Part shown: piece by piece, positions 17,107-26,676 of the stretch
How the letters are laid out: each line of letters opens with the position of its first letter
How positions within the stretch are numbered: position 1 is the stretch's first letter
Source of the DNA: Atopobium sp.
GTDB lineage: Bacteria; Actinomycetota; Coriobacteriia; Coriobacteriales; Atopobiaceae
NCBI GenBank assembly: GCA_015258715.1
Contig: JABZHR010000003.1
Span: 62,001-126,000 of the forward strand
Length of the DNA: 64,000 nucleotides
Direction: 5' to 3'
Position numbers and translations under genes: made by a program
The notes under the pieces: generated by a model
Told to the model about the DNA's origin: nothing
The model's database searches: none
The model's input: the letters and a program-made list of their open reading frames with translations, nothing else

Positions 17107-18636
17107 ATGGATGCATCAATTGATTCAGACGCAGTAGCTCTGTGGCAAGACGCAATTGACCTTTTGGTTGAAGAGAATCAGCCAGAGGCTTTTATCGCCA
17201 TGTTGAGAACCTGCACTCCAATTAAAGTTGAAGATAATGCTTTATGTGCTGAGACTTCAATGCGCTTGGCATATAACCGTATCCTTAAAAACCTGCCAAT
17301 TGTTGAGAGATGTCTCTCGGCTGCTGCTTTTGAAGACATCATTTTGAGTCTTACGCTTACAAAGTCTTCTACTCCTGTTACCACTACTTCTACGATGACT
17401 CCTCAAGAGTTCAACGCTTGGAAGCAAAAAACTGCTCCTATACAAGCAGTTGTTCCAGAGCAGATTCAAGATTTTGAATCCCAGGAACAAAGCCTTGAAG
17501 AATTAAAACAACAGACCTTAAAGCGCCGTAAGAGTAATCCTCTTTATGAGGAGACATCTTTCAATTCAAACCTCACGTTTGATCGCTTTGTTGTTGGTGA
17601 CGAGAATGAACTTGCTCATCAACATGCTCTAAATGTTGCAAACGACGCAAAAGGTAAGGCAAACCCGCTATTTATTTACGGTGCAAGTGGTCTTGGAAAA
17701 ACTCACCTTCTACGCGCGGTTCAAAACTATATCAACTCTGAAGATATCGAACGCGTTTGTGTTTACAAAGATGCAGATGCCTTTGTTGATGACTACGTAA
17801 ATGCAGTTCGCAAAAACGCCTCAGGAAATGCCGCAACAGAACTTAGTAATAACTACCAAAACATTGATGTTCTTATCATCGATGACGTCCAAAAACTTGC
17901 TGGTAAAGCAGGTACTATTAACTTCTTCTTCAATATTTTTAACTCTCTTATTGATAGAGGTAAGCAGATTATTCTTGCCGCCGATAGAACACCTGCTCAG
18001 CTTGGTATGGGATCTGACGGCTTTGATGATCGTATTACTTCTCGTATGAGTGGTGGCATTGTTATTGGTATTGAGTCTCCAAGCTACGAGATGAAACTCA
18101 ATCTTATTCATGTCTTCTGCGACCGCGCATTTAAAGAAAGAAATTCTTCTCTTTCTGCAGACGATTTGCCAGAGGACATCCGTCGTTACATGGCTGACAA
18201 AGCCGGCCAAAGTATTAGAACCCTTGAAGGCTTCTGTAATCGTTGTGTCACCGGACAAATCAAAGCAAAAGAGTCCGGTAAAAACATTAAGCAAGAAGAG
18301 ATTGATAAGATTGCAGACACACTTTGGCGTCGCGTTTCAAAAACCGTAAATATCGAGAAGGTCCAAGAAGTCGTAGAAAATATCTATGGCATTAGTCATC
18401 GCGATATTGTTGGTAACAAGAGAAATAAAGAGATTGCAGAACCTCGTCACGTTGCAATTTATCTTGCTCACGACCTTTGCCAATACACACTGGTAAATAT
18501 TGGTAAACATTTTGGCGGAAGAAAACACGCAACTATTTTGCACAGCATTGAGGTAATTGAAGAGAGAATCAAAGAAGACAAAAGCTTCTATGATCAAATT
18601 TCTCAACTCAAGAAGACTATTCTTGAACAAAGTTAG
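17107..18636 (+). CDS. dnaA: Chromosomal replication initiator DnaA
   Basis: AAA+ initiator that binds origin boxes and melts the duplex. The 509-residue protein has the N-terminal helical domain, a linker of about 60 residues, a start of the ATPase domain at LTFDRFVVGDENELA, Walker A GASGLGKT (192-199), Walker B VLIIDDVQ (255-262) and the C-terminal helix-turn-helix. The ATG at 17107 has only a weak ribosome site. The striking point is the recognition segment GGRKHATIL (470-478): nearly all DnaA proteins have GGRDHTTVL. The residues equal to E. coli D433 and T435, which contact bases in the box, are Lys473 and Ala475, while His474 and the Arg of EPRHVA (E. coli R399) are kept. An altered box specificity is therefore likely. 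Confidence 0.96.
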   Translation: MDASIDSDAVALWQDAIDLLVEENQPEAFIAMLRTCTPIKVEDNALCAETSMRLAYNRILKNLPIVERCLSAAAFEDIILSLTLTKSSTPVTTTSTMTPQEFNAWKQKTAPIQAVVPEQIQDFESQEQSLEELKQQTLKRRKSNPLYEETSFNSNLTFDRFVVGDENELAHQHALNVANDAKGKANPLFIYGASGLGKTHLLRAVQNYINSEDIERVCVYKDADAFVDDYVNAVRKNASGNAATELSNNYQNIDVLIIDDVQKLAGKAGTINFFFNIFNSLIDRGKQIILAADRTPAQLGMGSDGFDDRITSRMSGGIVIGIESPSYEMKLNLIHVFCDRAFKERNSSLSADDLPEDIRRYMADKAGQSIRTLEGFCNRCVTGQIKAKESGKNIKQEEIDKIADTLWRRVSKTVNIEKVQEVVENIYGISHRDIVGNKRNKEIAEPRHVAIYLAHDLCQYTLVNIGKHFGGRKHATILHSIEVIEERIKEDKSFYDQISQLKKTILEQS

Positions 18637-18869
18637 TGTTTAAAACCTGTTAGTAAGATGTTAATTGGTGAAGAGAAGTAATGGTTTGTTGTTGAGAGTT
18701 TAAGAGGGGGAGTTTTACTTTGTTTATGAATGTCAAAAATAAGCAAACAAATCTGACCTCTAGAAACATATTTCTACCTCTAGAAATGTAAAGCTTTCTT
18801 CTTTTCAACATAGCTTATTATTACTACGATATTTTTATTCTTATCTAAGAAATAATAGAAAGGGTCGTC
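18637..18869. other. dnaA-dnaN gap, secondary origin candidate
   Basis: This 233-bp AT-rich gap has no gene. It holds TTTTCAACA at 18802-18810, a near match CTCTCAACA on the other strand (18690-18698), and two copies of ACCTCTAGAAA (about 18756 and 18775) 19-20 bp apart. In other actinobacteria oriC lies here. No clear DnaA box cluster of canonical sequence is visible. Confidence 0.5.
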
Positions 18870-19970
18870 ATGAAATTTACCGTAAGTCAATCCGCTCTCC
18901 AGACGGCACTTGATATTGTTTCTAAAGGCATTGGTTCTAATACAACACTTCCTATTCTCTCTGGTATTTATCTCAAAGCTTTTAATGGCATGCTTGAGCT
19001 ACAGTCCAGTGACTTAACTATCTCTATTAAGCATCAGATTGCAGCAAACGTAGAAGAAGAAGGAGAGACAGTTGTTTCTGGAAAGGTTATCCAGAACATT
19101 GTTAAGAACCTTCCTGATGCAGCGATTACTTTTGAAGGTGGAGATCGTACGCTTTCTGTAACATGCCAGCGTTCGTCTTTTAGACTTAATACTCTTTCTG
19201 CCCACGATTGGGCTCAATTCCCAGAGTTTGATCTTGAGAAAACTTGTGAGCTCCCAAGCCAGCTTCTATCAACTATGGTTGATAAAGTCTATCGTGTCAC
19301 TTCAAAGGAAGCTTCTCGTCCCATTCTTCAAGGAATTTCTCTCACTGTTGAAGACAATACTATTCGCCTTGTTGCAACCGACTCATTCCGCCTTGCTGTT
19401 TGCGATTCCAATACAGATACGCCAGCAGGTGAATCTTTTAGTGCAATTATCTCTGGTGAAGTTTTCCATGATGTTCTCTCAATGCGTAGCATGACTGAGA
19501 AGGTTTTAATTGGTACTACAGACAACCAGGTAGTTTTCCAGTTTGGAAACACCACTCACATTTCTCGTAAGATTGAAGGTCATTTCCCAGATTATAAGCA
19601 GCTGCTTCCAACGTCTTGTACTGCATCTGTTGATATTAATGTTGAAGATTTCTCTGCAGCTCTCAAGCGTGTATCTGTTATTGCTCTGGCAAATCCATCA
19701 GTACGTTTTGATGTTGATGCTGATGGAAAAGAAGTTAAACTGTCTGCATCCTCACCAGATCAGGGTGAGTCTTCCGAGCACATCGAGGCCCAAATTGAAG
19801 GAGACTCTCTTTCAATCGCTTTGAACTACCACTACGTCTTTGATTGTGTAAATGCTGCTCCTTCTAAGGACCTTTTGCGTCTTGAACTCCAAGGTCCTTC
19901 TCAGCCAGCAATCTTTAAATCAAATGGTAAGGTCAACTATTTGTATCTTCTGATGCCTGTTCGCCTCTAA
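18870..19970 (+). CDS. dnaN: DNA polymerase III beta subunit (sliding clamp)
   Basis: The ring-shaped processivity clamp. The 366-residue protein shows the three-domain clamp layout: it starts MKFTVSQSALQTALDIVSKG, contains TLPILSGIYLKA (the conserved PIL motif), EASRPILQGISL at the second domain and ends LYLLMPVRL, the typical clamp C-terminus (YLLMPVR). AAAGGG precedes ATG. The order dnaA-dnaN-recF is standard. Confidence 0.97.
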   Translation: MKFTVSQSALQTALDIVSKGIGSNTTLPILSGIYLKAFNGMLELQSSDLTISIKHQIAANVEEEGETVVSGKVIQNIVKNLPDAAITFEGGDRTLSVTCQRSSFRLNTLSAHDWAQFPEFDLEKTCELPSQLLSTMVDKVYRVTSKEASRPILQGISLTVEDNTIRLVATDSFRLAVCDSNTDTPAGESFSAIISGEVFHDVLSMRSMTEKVLIGTTDNQVVFQFGNTTHISRKIEGHFPDYKQLLPTSCTASVDINVEDFSAALKRVSVIALANPSVRFDVDADGKEVKLSASSPDQGESSEHIEAQIEGDSLSIALNYHYVFDCVNAAPSKDLLRLELQGPSQPAIFKSNGKVNYLYLLMPVRL

Positions 19971-19985
19971 TTTGATAGGGGTTGT

Positions 19986-21077
19986 GTGGGACTTAAAGTT
20001 GAACATGTTTCGCTGTATAACTTTCGTTGTTTTGCTTCGAAAGAAATAGATTTATCTGCGCAAACTACTATCTTTGTAGGAAAAAACGCCGCAGGTAAGA
20101 CAAATACTGTTGAGGCATTACAACTCCTTACTGCTGGGTATTCATTCAGAAAACCCACACCATCACAGCTCCTTCTTACAGGTACTTCTGAGGCAAAGAT
20201 AGAGATTTCGCTTACAGGAGATGGAAGAAAGCTAGAAAATACCTGTACCATCACAGAACGCCGTCGCCAATTTTCAAAGAACGGCAAGAAATGCCAGGCA
20301 GCAGATATTTCTGGTACGTTGATGTCGGTCCTTTTTAATCCTGATGATCTTTCAATGATTAAAGGTGGCGCATCATATCGCCGAGAAGAATTCGATGACT
20401 TTGGTCGCCAGGCAAATAAAAGCTACTTCAAGGTTTTCTCGGCATATATCAAGACAGTTGAGCAAAGAAATAAGCTGCTTAAATCTGATTGGCCAGATAA
20501 TAATTTGCTTGATGCATGGGATCTTTCGCTTGCAAGGGGAGGAGCAACGCTTCTTCATGCGCGCATTCATTTGTTTGAGCGCCTGGCAAAGAAAACATGC
20601 GAGATTTACCAGGAACTTTCTGGCGGAGAGCACCTGGAGATGAACTATATTTCTTCAATTGGAGAGGTTTCTCTTGAAGCCTCTAGAGAAGAAATTACTG
20701 CTCAGTTTTTACAGGCTTTAAACGAAGCGCGCGCAGATGATATTCGTCGTCAGCAAAGTACTAAGGGTCCTCACCGAGATGATGTTGAGTTTTTGATTGA
20801 AGGTAAAGACGCTAGAAATTTTGGGTCGCAGGGTCAAATCAGAACGGTGGTCTTAGCACTTAAAATGGCAGAAGTTTTACTCTCAGAAGAAATACTTGGC
20901 GAGAAACCCCTGCTACTTTTAGATGATGTGATGAGTGAGTTGGATGAAGATCGCAGAAAAGCCATTATGGAGTTTGCATTCCATGACATCCAAACCATAA
21001 TTACAACTACCAACCTTGGTTATTTCTCTGAAGAGATTTTAGAGAAAGCGCAGATAGTTAGGTTTAGCGATGAATAA
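19986..21077 (+). CDS. recF: Recombination and repair ATPase RecF
   Basis: Helps load RecA at gapped DNA as part of RecFOR. The start is GTG at 19986, 15 nt after dnaN. Walker A is FVGKNAAGKTNTVEAL, the signature segment is FGSQGQIRTVVLALKMAE and the Walker B region is LLLDDVMSELDEDRR. The length, 363 residues, is normal. Its end overlaps the next gene by 8 nt. Confidence 0.96.
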   Translation: MGLKVEHVSLYNFRCFASKEIDLSAQTTIFVGKNAAGKTNTVEALQLLTAGYSFRKPTPSQLLLTGTSEAKIEISLTGDGRKLENTCTITERRRQFSKNGKKCQAADISGTLMSVLFNPDDLSMIKGGASYRREEFDDFGRQANKSYFKVFSAYIKTVEQRNKLLKSDWPDNNLLDAWDLSLARGGATLLHARIHLFERLAKKTCEIYQELSGGEHLEMNYISSIGEVSLEASREEITAQFLQALNEARADDIRRQQSTKGPHRDDVEFLIEGKDARNFGSQGQIRTVVLALKMAEVLLSEEILGEKPLLLLDDVMSELDEDRRKAIMEFAFHDIQTIITTTNLGYFSEEILEKAQIVRFSDE

Positions 21078-21603
21078 TCAACAAGAAATGCCTGCGCGTG
21101 GTGGTAATGAAAACGCAAAAGATTTAATGAGCGCTCTGCTTGGAACTTTCAGAGATTCTAAGAGTATGTCTAAAAATCGTCGCGCTTATCTTGCATGGGT
21201 TGAGTCAAATGGTGAAAGAGAAGTAGAACACACAACTGGCGTATTTGTTAGAGAAATTGCTGGTAGAGAATATCCTGTACTTACCGTTTATGTAGACAAT
21301 CGTATGTGCATGATTGATTTTCTTGCACAAAGAGAAATCTATAGAGCAAGGTTGTCAGAGCATGGCCTGGAATTTTCAGATCTTGAGTTTAAGCTGGATA
21401 AATACAATAGACATACTGGTAAAGAAGACGGTTCCTCAAAAGAACAACCTCAGAGTCAAAAAGTAGAGAAGAAAGTTCTTCCAGAACTCACTACAGAAGA
21501 AAAATCACAAATTTCTGAGTTAGTTTCTGGTCTTTCTGAGCCACTCAAGTCAACGGCTTATAAAGCGATTGAAGCAAGTTTTAGACAAAAAAAGAGTCTT
21601 TAG
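21070..21603 (+). CDS. DUF721 family protein (DciA-like helicase operator)
   Basis: A 177-residue protein that overlaps recF by 8 nt. Its core (RAYLAWVESNGEREVEHTTG ... LTVYVDNRMCMIDFLAQRE) matches the DUF721 domain, which in many bacteria lacking DnaC is DciA, the protein that loads DnaB helicase. No dnaC or dnaI loader gene lies beside dnaB in this window, which fits. The C-terminal third is charged and low in complexity, and its end (EPLKSTAYKAIEASFRQKKS) is helical. The DciA role here is family-based inference. Confidence 0.8.
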   Translation: MNNQQEMPARGGNENAKDLMSALLGTFRDSKSMSKNRRAYLAWVESNGEREVEHTTGVFVREIAGREYPVLTVYVDNRMCMIDFLAQREIYRARLSEHGLEFSDLEFKLDKYNRHTGKEDGSSKEQPQSQKVEKKVLPELTTEEKSQISELVSGLSEPLKSTAYKAIEASFRQKKSL

Positions 21604-21763
21604 TCTAATCTGTCACTAATCTGTCCTTAAATCTCTTTACAGAGCCTCTCAGATATACAATATTACTGTTTAAACAATGAAATTTCTCTGTGCCGAGTTG
21701 ATTTTGGCGATTTCATAGTAAAATACGTATATCATTCCGCTCACAATTGAAGAGAGGACTTAC

Positions 21764-23707
21764 GTGGCAAAAGAAAATAAGTATGACGGTACAGAGATTA
21801 AGATTCTTGAAGGCCTTGAGGCGGTTCGTAAGCGCCCAGGAATGTATATTGGTACAACTTCAGCTTCTGGTCTGCACCACCTTGTTTGGGAGATTGTAGA
21901 TAACTCAGTCGATGAGGCAATGGCTGGTTATTGTTCCAAAATCAAGGTCACCGTCCATCCTGATAACTCAATTTCTGTTGAAGATAATGGTCGTGGTATT
22001 CCTGTAGACCTCCACCCTCAGAAAAAAATTCCAACTCTTGAGGTTGTTCTTACTATCCTTCATGCAGGTGGTAAGTTTGATAACAACGCTTATAAAGTTT
22101 CTGGTGGTCTTCACGGCGTTGGTGTCTCTGTTGTAAACGCACTTTCAAAGAAGCTTGTTGCACAGGTTAAGCGCGATGGCAAAATCTACGAGATGGTCTT
22201 TGAGCGCGGTAAAACCGTTCAGAAGATGAAGGAAATTGGTACTTCAAAATCTAACGGAACTACCATTACCTTCTGGCCAGACGACATGATCTTTGAGACC
22301 ACTACGTATAACTTTGATACGCTTCGTGATCGCCTGCAGGAGACTGCATTTCTTAATAAGAACCTTAAGATTACCCTCGTTGATGAGCGTGAGCTTACTC
22401 CTCGTCAGGTTGACTTCCAGTACGCTGGCGGCATCATCGACTTTGTTAAGTACCTTAATGACGAGAAAACTGTCTTACCAGGACTTTCTCGCCCTATCTA
22501 TATTGAAGGTAAGTCAGACCCTGATGCTCCAATGTCTCAGATGGGTGAGGTAGAGGTAGCTATTCAGTGGAATACTGAATTCAGTGATAGAACTCTTTCT
22601 TTTGCTAATGATATTTTTACTGAGGAAGGCGGAATGCACCTTGAGGGCTTCCGTACCGCTCTTACTAAGGTAATAAATGATTACGGTACCAGGCAGGGAA
22701 TTCTTAAAGAGAAAGATCCTAAGCTTGAGGGTGGCGATATTCGTGAGGGTCTAACTGCAGTTATTTCAGTTAAGCTACCAGATCCTCAGTTTGAAGGCCA
22801 GACAAAGGCAAAGCTTGGTAGTTCTTATATGAGAACGCTTACCAACAAGATTGTTACTCAGGGCCTCTCAGAGTACCTTGAAGAGCATCCAAACCAGGCA
22901 AAAGAGATTCTTAAAAAAGCATCTCAGGCTGCAAAAGGTCGTCTTGCTGCTCGTAAAGCTCGTGAAGCAACACGTCGTAAGGGACTTCTTGAGTCTGCGG
23001 CTCTTCCAGGAAAACTTGCAGACTGCTCCGTACGTGATGCAGAGATGACTGAGCTCTTCATCGTCGAGGGTGACTCCGCAGGTGGTTCTGCAAAGATGGC
23101 ACGTGACCGTTCTATCCAGGCAGTTCTTCCACTTCGCGGAAAGATTTTGAATGTCGAGCGCGTACAGGCTCACCGCGCACTTTCTTCTGACACCATCACT
23201 TCCTTGATTACTGCTATTGGTACTGGTGTTGGTGATGAATTTAATATTGAGAAAGCTCGTTATCACAAGATTGTCATCATGACCGATGCTGATGTTGACG
23301 GCTCTCACATTAGAATTCTTCTGCTTACCTTCTTCTATCGTTATATGAAGCCAATGATTGACGCAGGTTATATCTACGTTGCTCAGCCTCCTCTGTATCA
23401 GATCAAGCCAAAGGGTAAGAAGAACGGCAAATACATCTATACCGATGAAGAGCTTGCTCTTGAGACAAAGAAGTTTGAGGACAACACCAAGTTCACTATT
23501 CAGCGTTATAAGGGTCTTGGTGAGATGGATCCAGAGCAGCTGTGGGCAACCACTATGGAGCCAAAGAACCGCATTCTTCTGAAGGTAACCATTGATGATG
23601 CTCTTGCAGCTGATCGTGCAGTTTCCGACCTTATGGGCAACCAGGTTGAGAAGCGTAAAGACTTCATCCAAACACATGCAAAAGACGTCCGCTTCCTGGA
23701 CATTTAA
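21764..23707 (+). CDS. gyrB: DNA gyrase subunit B
   Basis: ATPase subunit of gyrase. The start is GTG at 21764. The GHKL ATPase region shows EIVDNSVDEAMAGY, DNGRGIPVDLHPQ and GGLHGVGVSVVNALS; the TOPRIM part shows ELFIVEGDSAGGSAKMARD and IMTDADVDGSHIR; the end is RKDFIQTHAKDVRFLDI. The 647 residues match the short type without the E. coli-specific insert. The gap from 21604 to 21763 holds its promoter; TAAAAT at 21718 is a possible -10. No intein is present. Confidence 0.97.
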   Translation: MAKENKYDGTEIKILEGLEAVRKRPGMYIGTTSASGLHHLVWEIVDNSVDEAMAGYCSKIKVTVHPDNSISVEDNGRGIPVDLHPQKKIPTLEVVLTILHAGGKFDNNAYKVSGGLHGVGVSVVNALSKKLVAQVKRDGKIYEMVFERGKTVQKMKEIGTSKSNGTTITFWPDDMIFETTTYNFDTLRDRLQETAFLNKNLKITLVDERELTPRQVDFQYAGGIIDFVKYLNDEKTVLPGLSRPIYIEGKSDPDAPMSQMGEVEVAIQWNTEFSDRTLSFANDIFTEEGGMHLEGFRTALTKVINDYGTRQGILKEKDPKLEGGDIREGLTAVISVKLPDPQFEGQTKAKLGSSYMRTLTNKIVTQGLSEYLEEHPNQAKEILKKASQAAKGRLAARKAREATRRKGLLESAALPGKLADCSVRDAEMTELFIVEGDSAGGSAKMARDRSIQAVLPLRGKILNVERVQAHRALSSDTITSLITAIGTGVGDEFNIEKARYHKIVIMTDADVDGSHIRILLLTFFYRYMKPMIDAGYIYVAQPPLYQIKPKGKKNGKYIYTDEELALETKKFEDNTKFTIQRYKGLGEMDPEQLWATTMEPKNRILLKVTIDDALAADRAVSDLMGNQVEKRKDFIQTHAKDVRFLDI

Positions 23708-23751
23708 TGGTTTCTCGCTAAATCATTAGACAGAAAATGAAAGGGTAACTT

Positions 23752-26532
23752 GTGGCAGACGATAAAAATATGAATGATGATCTTTTTGGTGCAGATGAGG
23801 ACCAAGACCTCGATGCACAAAATGATATGGATGAAGAATACGAAGATGACGAGGTAGAAGAAGACTCTGACGAGTTTGATCCAGAGACTGGAGTAAATCT
23901 CATAACCGGAGAGACTTCACACATCATCTCTGATGAGGCTGGTACTCGTCTTGACCTCTCTGACATTCACGGTGGCACCCTTAAGCCAACCGACTTGTCC
24001 TCAGAGATGAAGACTTCCTTCCTTGAGTATTCCATGTCCGTTATTGTTGCTCGTGCACTTCCAGATGTTCGAGACGGTCTAAAGCCTGTTCACCGCCGTA
24101 TTTTGTACGCAATGAGTGAGGCTGGCATTACGCCAAACCGTCCACATAAGAAGTCTGCATGGGCAGTCGGTGAAGTCATGGGTAAATACCACCCACACGG
24201 TGACTCCGCTATTTATGACTCTATGGTTCGTATGTCTCAGGACTTCTCGATGAGACTTCCTCTGATTGATGGTCACGGAAATTTTGGTTCTATCGATGGC
24301 GATCCACCAGCAGCAATGCGTTATACCGAGGCACGCCTTACCAGAAGTGCTATGGAGATGCTGGCAGAGCTTAACAAGAATACCGTTGACCTTCAGTCAA
24401 ACTATGATGAATCATTGACAGAGCCAGCAGTTCTTCCTGCTCGTTTCCCAAATCTTTTGGTTAACGGTTCTTCAGGTATTGCAGTTGGTATGGCTACCAA
24501 CATTCCTCCTCACAACCTTGGTGAGGTAACCAACGCTGTCTGCATGATGATTGAGAACCCTGACGTAACCACAGAGGAACTCATGACCGTTCTACCTGGT
24601 CCTGACTTCCCAACAGGCGGCATCATCATGGGTACTCAGGGCATCAAGGACGCCTACGAGACTGGTCGCGGTTCTATTACGGTCCGCGCAAAAGTCCATG
24701 TTGAGCAGGTTAAGAGTGGTCGTCAGCGCCTTGTTGTTACCGAGATTCCTTACCAGGTTAACAAGGGTCTTCTTCAGGAGAAGATTGCTCAGGCAGTCAA
24801 CGAGAAGAAAATTGAAGGCATCTCCGACATGCGCGATGAGTCCAACCGTAAGGGCATGCGCATTGTTTTGGACCTTAAGCGTGATGCGGTACCACAGGTT
24901 GTTCTGAATAACCTGTATAAGAAGACTCAACTCCAGTCCAACTTTGGCATCATTGACCTGGCCTTGGTTGACGGTGTTCCTCGTACGCTTTCTCTCCGCG
25001 AGATTCTGCGTCACTACATTGATCACCAGATTGATGTCGTACGCCGTCGTACTGAGTTTGACCTGGATAAGGCTCAGAAGCGCGTCCATATTTTGGAAGG
25101 CCTTCTGACCGCAGTTGATAACATCGACGAGATTGTCCACATCATCCGCAGCTCGCAAGATGATACCGAGGCAAAGAAGCGCATGAACGAGCGCTTTGGC
25201 CTGGATGAGATTCAGGGCGAAGCAATCCTTCAGATGCGTCTGCGTCGCCTTACCGGCCTGGCACGTCAAGATCTTGTTGATGAGATTTCCCAACTCAGGC
25301 TTGATATTGCCTACTACGAGGATCTTCTCGCCCACGAGGAAAAGATTCTGGCTGTTATCGCTGATGAGCTCCGTGAGATTTCCAACCGCTACGCCGACAA
25401 GCGCCGCACACAAATCTCTGACCAGGACATTCAGAACCTGGACGTTGAGGATCTTATCGCTGAAGAGGATATGGTTGTTACCGTCACTCACGCAGGCTAT
25501 GTAAAGCGCGTTCCTGTTGAGATTTATCGCTCCCAGAAGCGTGGCGGCAAGGGTGTTCAGGGTGTCTCTCTTAAAGAGAACGACTTTGTCGAGAACCTCT
25601 TTGTTGCTTCCACCCACGATTACGTGCTGTTCTTTACTAACTTTGGTAAGGTGTATCGCCTTAAGGTCCACGAGCTTCCTGTTGGTAACAGAACTACTAA
25701 GGGTAGCGCCATCATCAACGTTATCGAGACGCTTGCAGAGGGCGAGAAGGTCAAGGCGGTTATTACTACCCGCGACTTCCCAGAAGATAACTACCTGATG
25801 TTTGCTACCAAGCAGGGTATGGTCAAGAAGACAGCAATGTCTGAGTACGACCGTACACGCAAGGACGGCCTCATTGCAATCAACCTCAAGGATGGCGACG
25901 AGCTTGTTAACGTCCGCCGTGTCCACCCTGGTGACAAGGTTGTTCTATGCTCTTCTGACGGCAAGGCAATCCTGTTTGATGAGGCAGAGGCAAGAAGCAT
26001 GGGCCGTGGCACCTCGGGTGTCCGTGGTATTACGCTCAAGGGCGATGCAACTATGCTTGGCATGGAGATTACCAACGGCAATGGCGACCTCTTTGTTATT
26101 ACCGAGAAGGGCTACGGAAAGCGCACCGCAATCTCTGAGTATCCAGTCCATAAGCGTGGTGGCCAGGGCGTCTTTACCATCACAATGACGGAGAAGAAGG
26201 GTAACCTGGTTGCCTGCCGCGTTGTTGGTCCTCAACACGAGATTATGATCATGTCCGAGGAGGGCGTTGTAATCCGCGTTAAGGCTGGCGATATCTCCAA
26301 GCTGGGCCGCTCTACGCAGGGTGTCAAGGTTATGAATCTCTCTGGTAGCGACGTTGTTTCTGCTGTTGCTCGCATGGTTGCCAACAAGAAGAAGGCTCCT
26401 AAGCACGCAGAGAACCAAGGTATGCTTGACCTGATGGCCGCCGGCGCTCGTGATGCTGATGAGGCAGAGTCCGTTGACCTTGGGGATGAAGAGGAAGTAC
26501 TGGACGATTCACTGCTGGATGATGACGAATAA
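23752..26532 (+). CDS. gyrA: DNA gyrase subunit A with acidic N-terminal extension
   Basis: Breaks and rejoins DNA in the gyrase complex. The start is GTG at 23752. Compared with E. coli GyrA the first conserved block (SFLEYSMSVIVARALPDVRDG) begins about 69 residues later; the extra part is very acidic (ADEDQDLDAQNDMDEEYEDD). The quinolone-determining segment is HPHGDSAIYDSM with Ser152 and Asp156 (equal to E. coli S83 and D87), so no classical resistance change is seen. The catalytic Tyr is in AAMRYTEARLT (Tyr191). The GyrA box QKRGGKGVQG lies at the start of the beta-propeller domain. The C-terminal tail is also acidic (DLGDEEEVLDDSLLDDDE). Confidence 0.97.
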   Translation: MADDKNMNDDLFGADEDQDLDAQNDMDEEYEDDEVEEDSDEFDPETGVNLITGETSHIISDEAGTRLDLSDIHGGTLKPTDLSSEMKTSFLEYSMSVIVARALPDVRDGLKPVHRRILYAMSEAGITPNRPHKKSAWAVGEVMGKYHPHGDSAIYDSMVRMSQDFSMRLPLIDGHGNFGSIDGDPPAAMRYTEARLTRSAMEMLAELNKNTVDLQSNYDESLTEPAVLPARFPNLLVNGSSGIAVGMATNIPPHNLGEVTNAVCMMIENPDVTTEELMTVLPGPDFPTGGIIMGTQGIKDAYETGRGSITVRAKVHVEQVKSGRQRLVVTEIPYQVNKGLLQEKIAQAVNEKKIEGISDMRDESNRKGMRIVLDLKRDAVPQVVLNNLYKKTQLQSNFGIIDLALVDGVPRTLSLREILRHYIDHQIDVVRRRTEFDLDKAQKRVHILEGLLTAVDNIDEIVHIIRSSQDDTEAKKRMNERFGLDEIQGEAILQMRLRRLTGLARQDLVDEISQLRLDIAYYEDLLAHEEKILAVIADELREISNRYADKRRTQISDQDIQNLDVEDLIAEEDMVVTVTHAGYVKRVPVEIYRSQKRGGKGVQGVSLKENDFVENLFVASTHDYVLFFTNFGKVYRLKVHELPVGNRTTKGSAIINVIETLAEGEKVKAVITTRDFPEDNYLMFATKQGMVKKTAMSEYDRTRKDGLIAINLKDGDELVNVRRVHPGDKVVLCSSDGKAILFDEAEARSMGRGTSGVRGITLKGDATMLGMEITNGNGDLFVITEKGYGKRTAISEYPVHKRGGQGVFTITMTEKKGNLVACRVVGPQHEIMIMSEEGVVIRVKAGDISKLGRSTQGVKVMNLSGSDVVSAVARMVANKKKAPKHAENQGMLDLMAAGARDADEAESVDLGDEEEVLDDSLLDDDE

Positions 26533-26555
26533 GCATTTCAGCTATACGTAATTTG

Positions 26556-26589
26556 AAGAGCTCAAGGGGTAATTCCCTTGGGCTCTTTT
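26556..26589 (+). terminator. Terminator after gyrA
   Basis: A 13-bp stem, AAGAGCTCAAGGG with CCCTTGGGCTCTT (one T-G wobble), with a 6-nt loop, followed by TTTTC. Confidence 0.8.
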
Positions 26590-26676
26590 CGTTTACCGAG
26601 AAAATCAGCGCGCTAACGGTAATGATTTTTATATAAAAGATGAGTCAATTGTTTAAAATCCGCCCTAGAGCAGGAC

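Noticed and set aside
22868..23677. 269-residue minus-strand open frame inside gyrB
   Set aside because: Antisense to the TOPRIM-coding part of gyrB.
24592..25926. 444-residue minus-strand open frame inside gyrA
   Set aside because: Entirely antisense to gyrA, which shows all gyrase motifs; the product has no motifs and is a shadow of codon bias.
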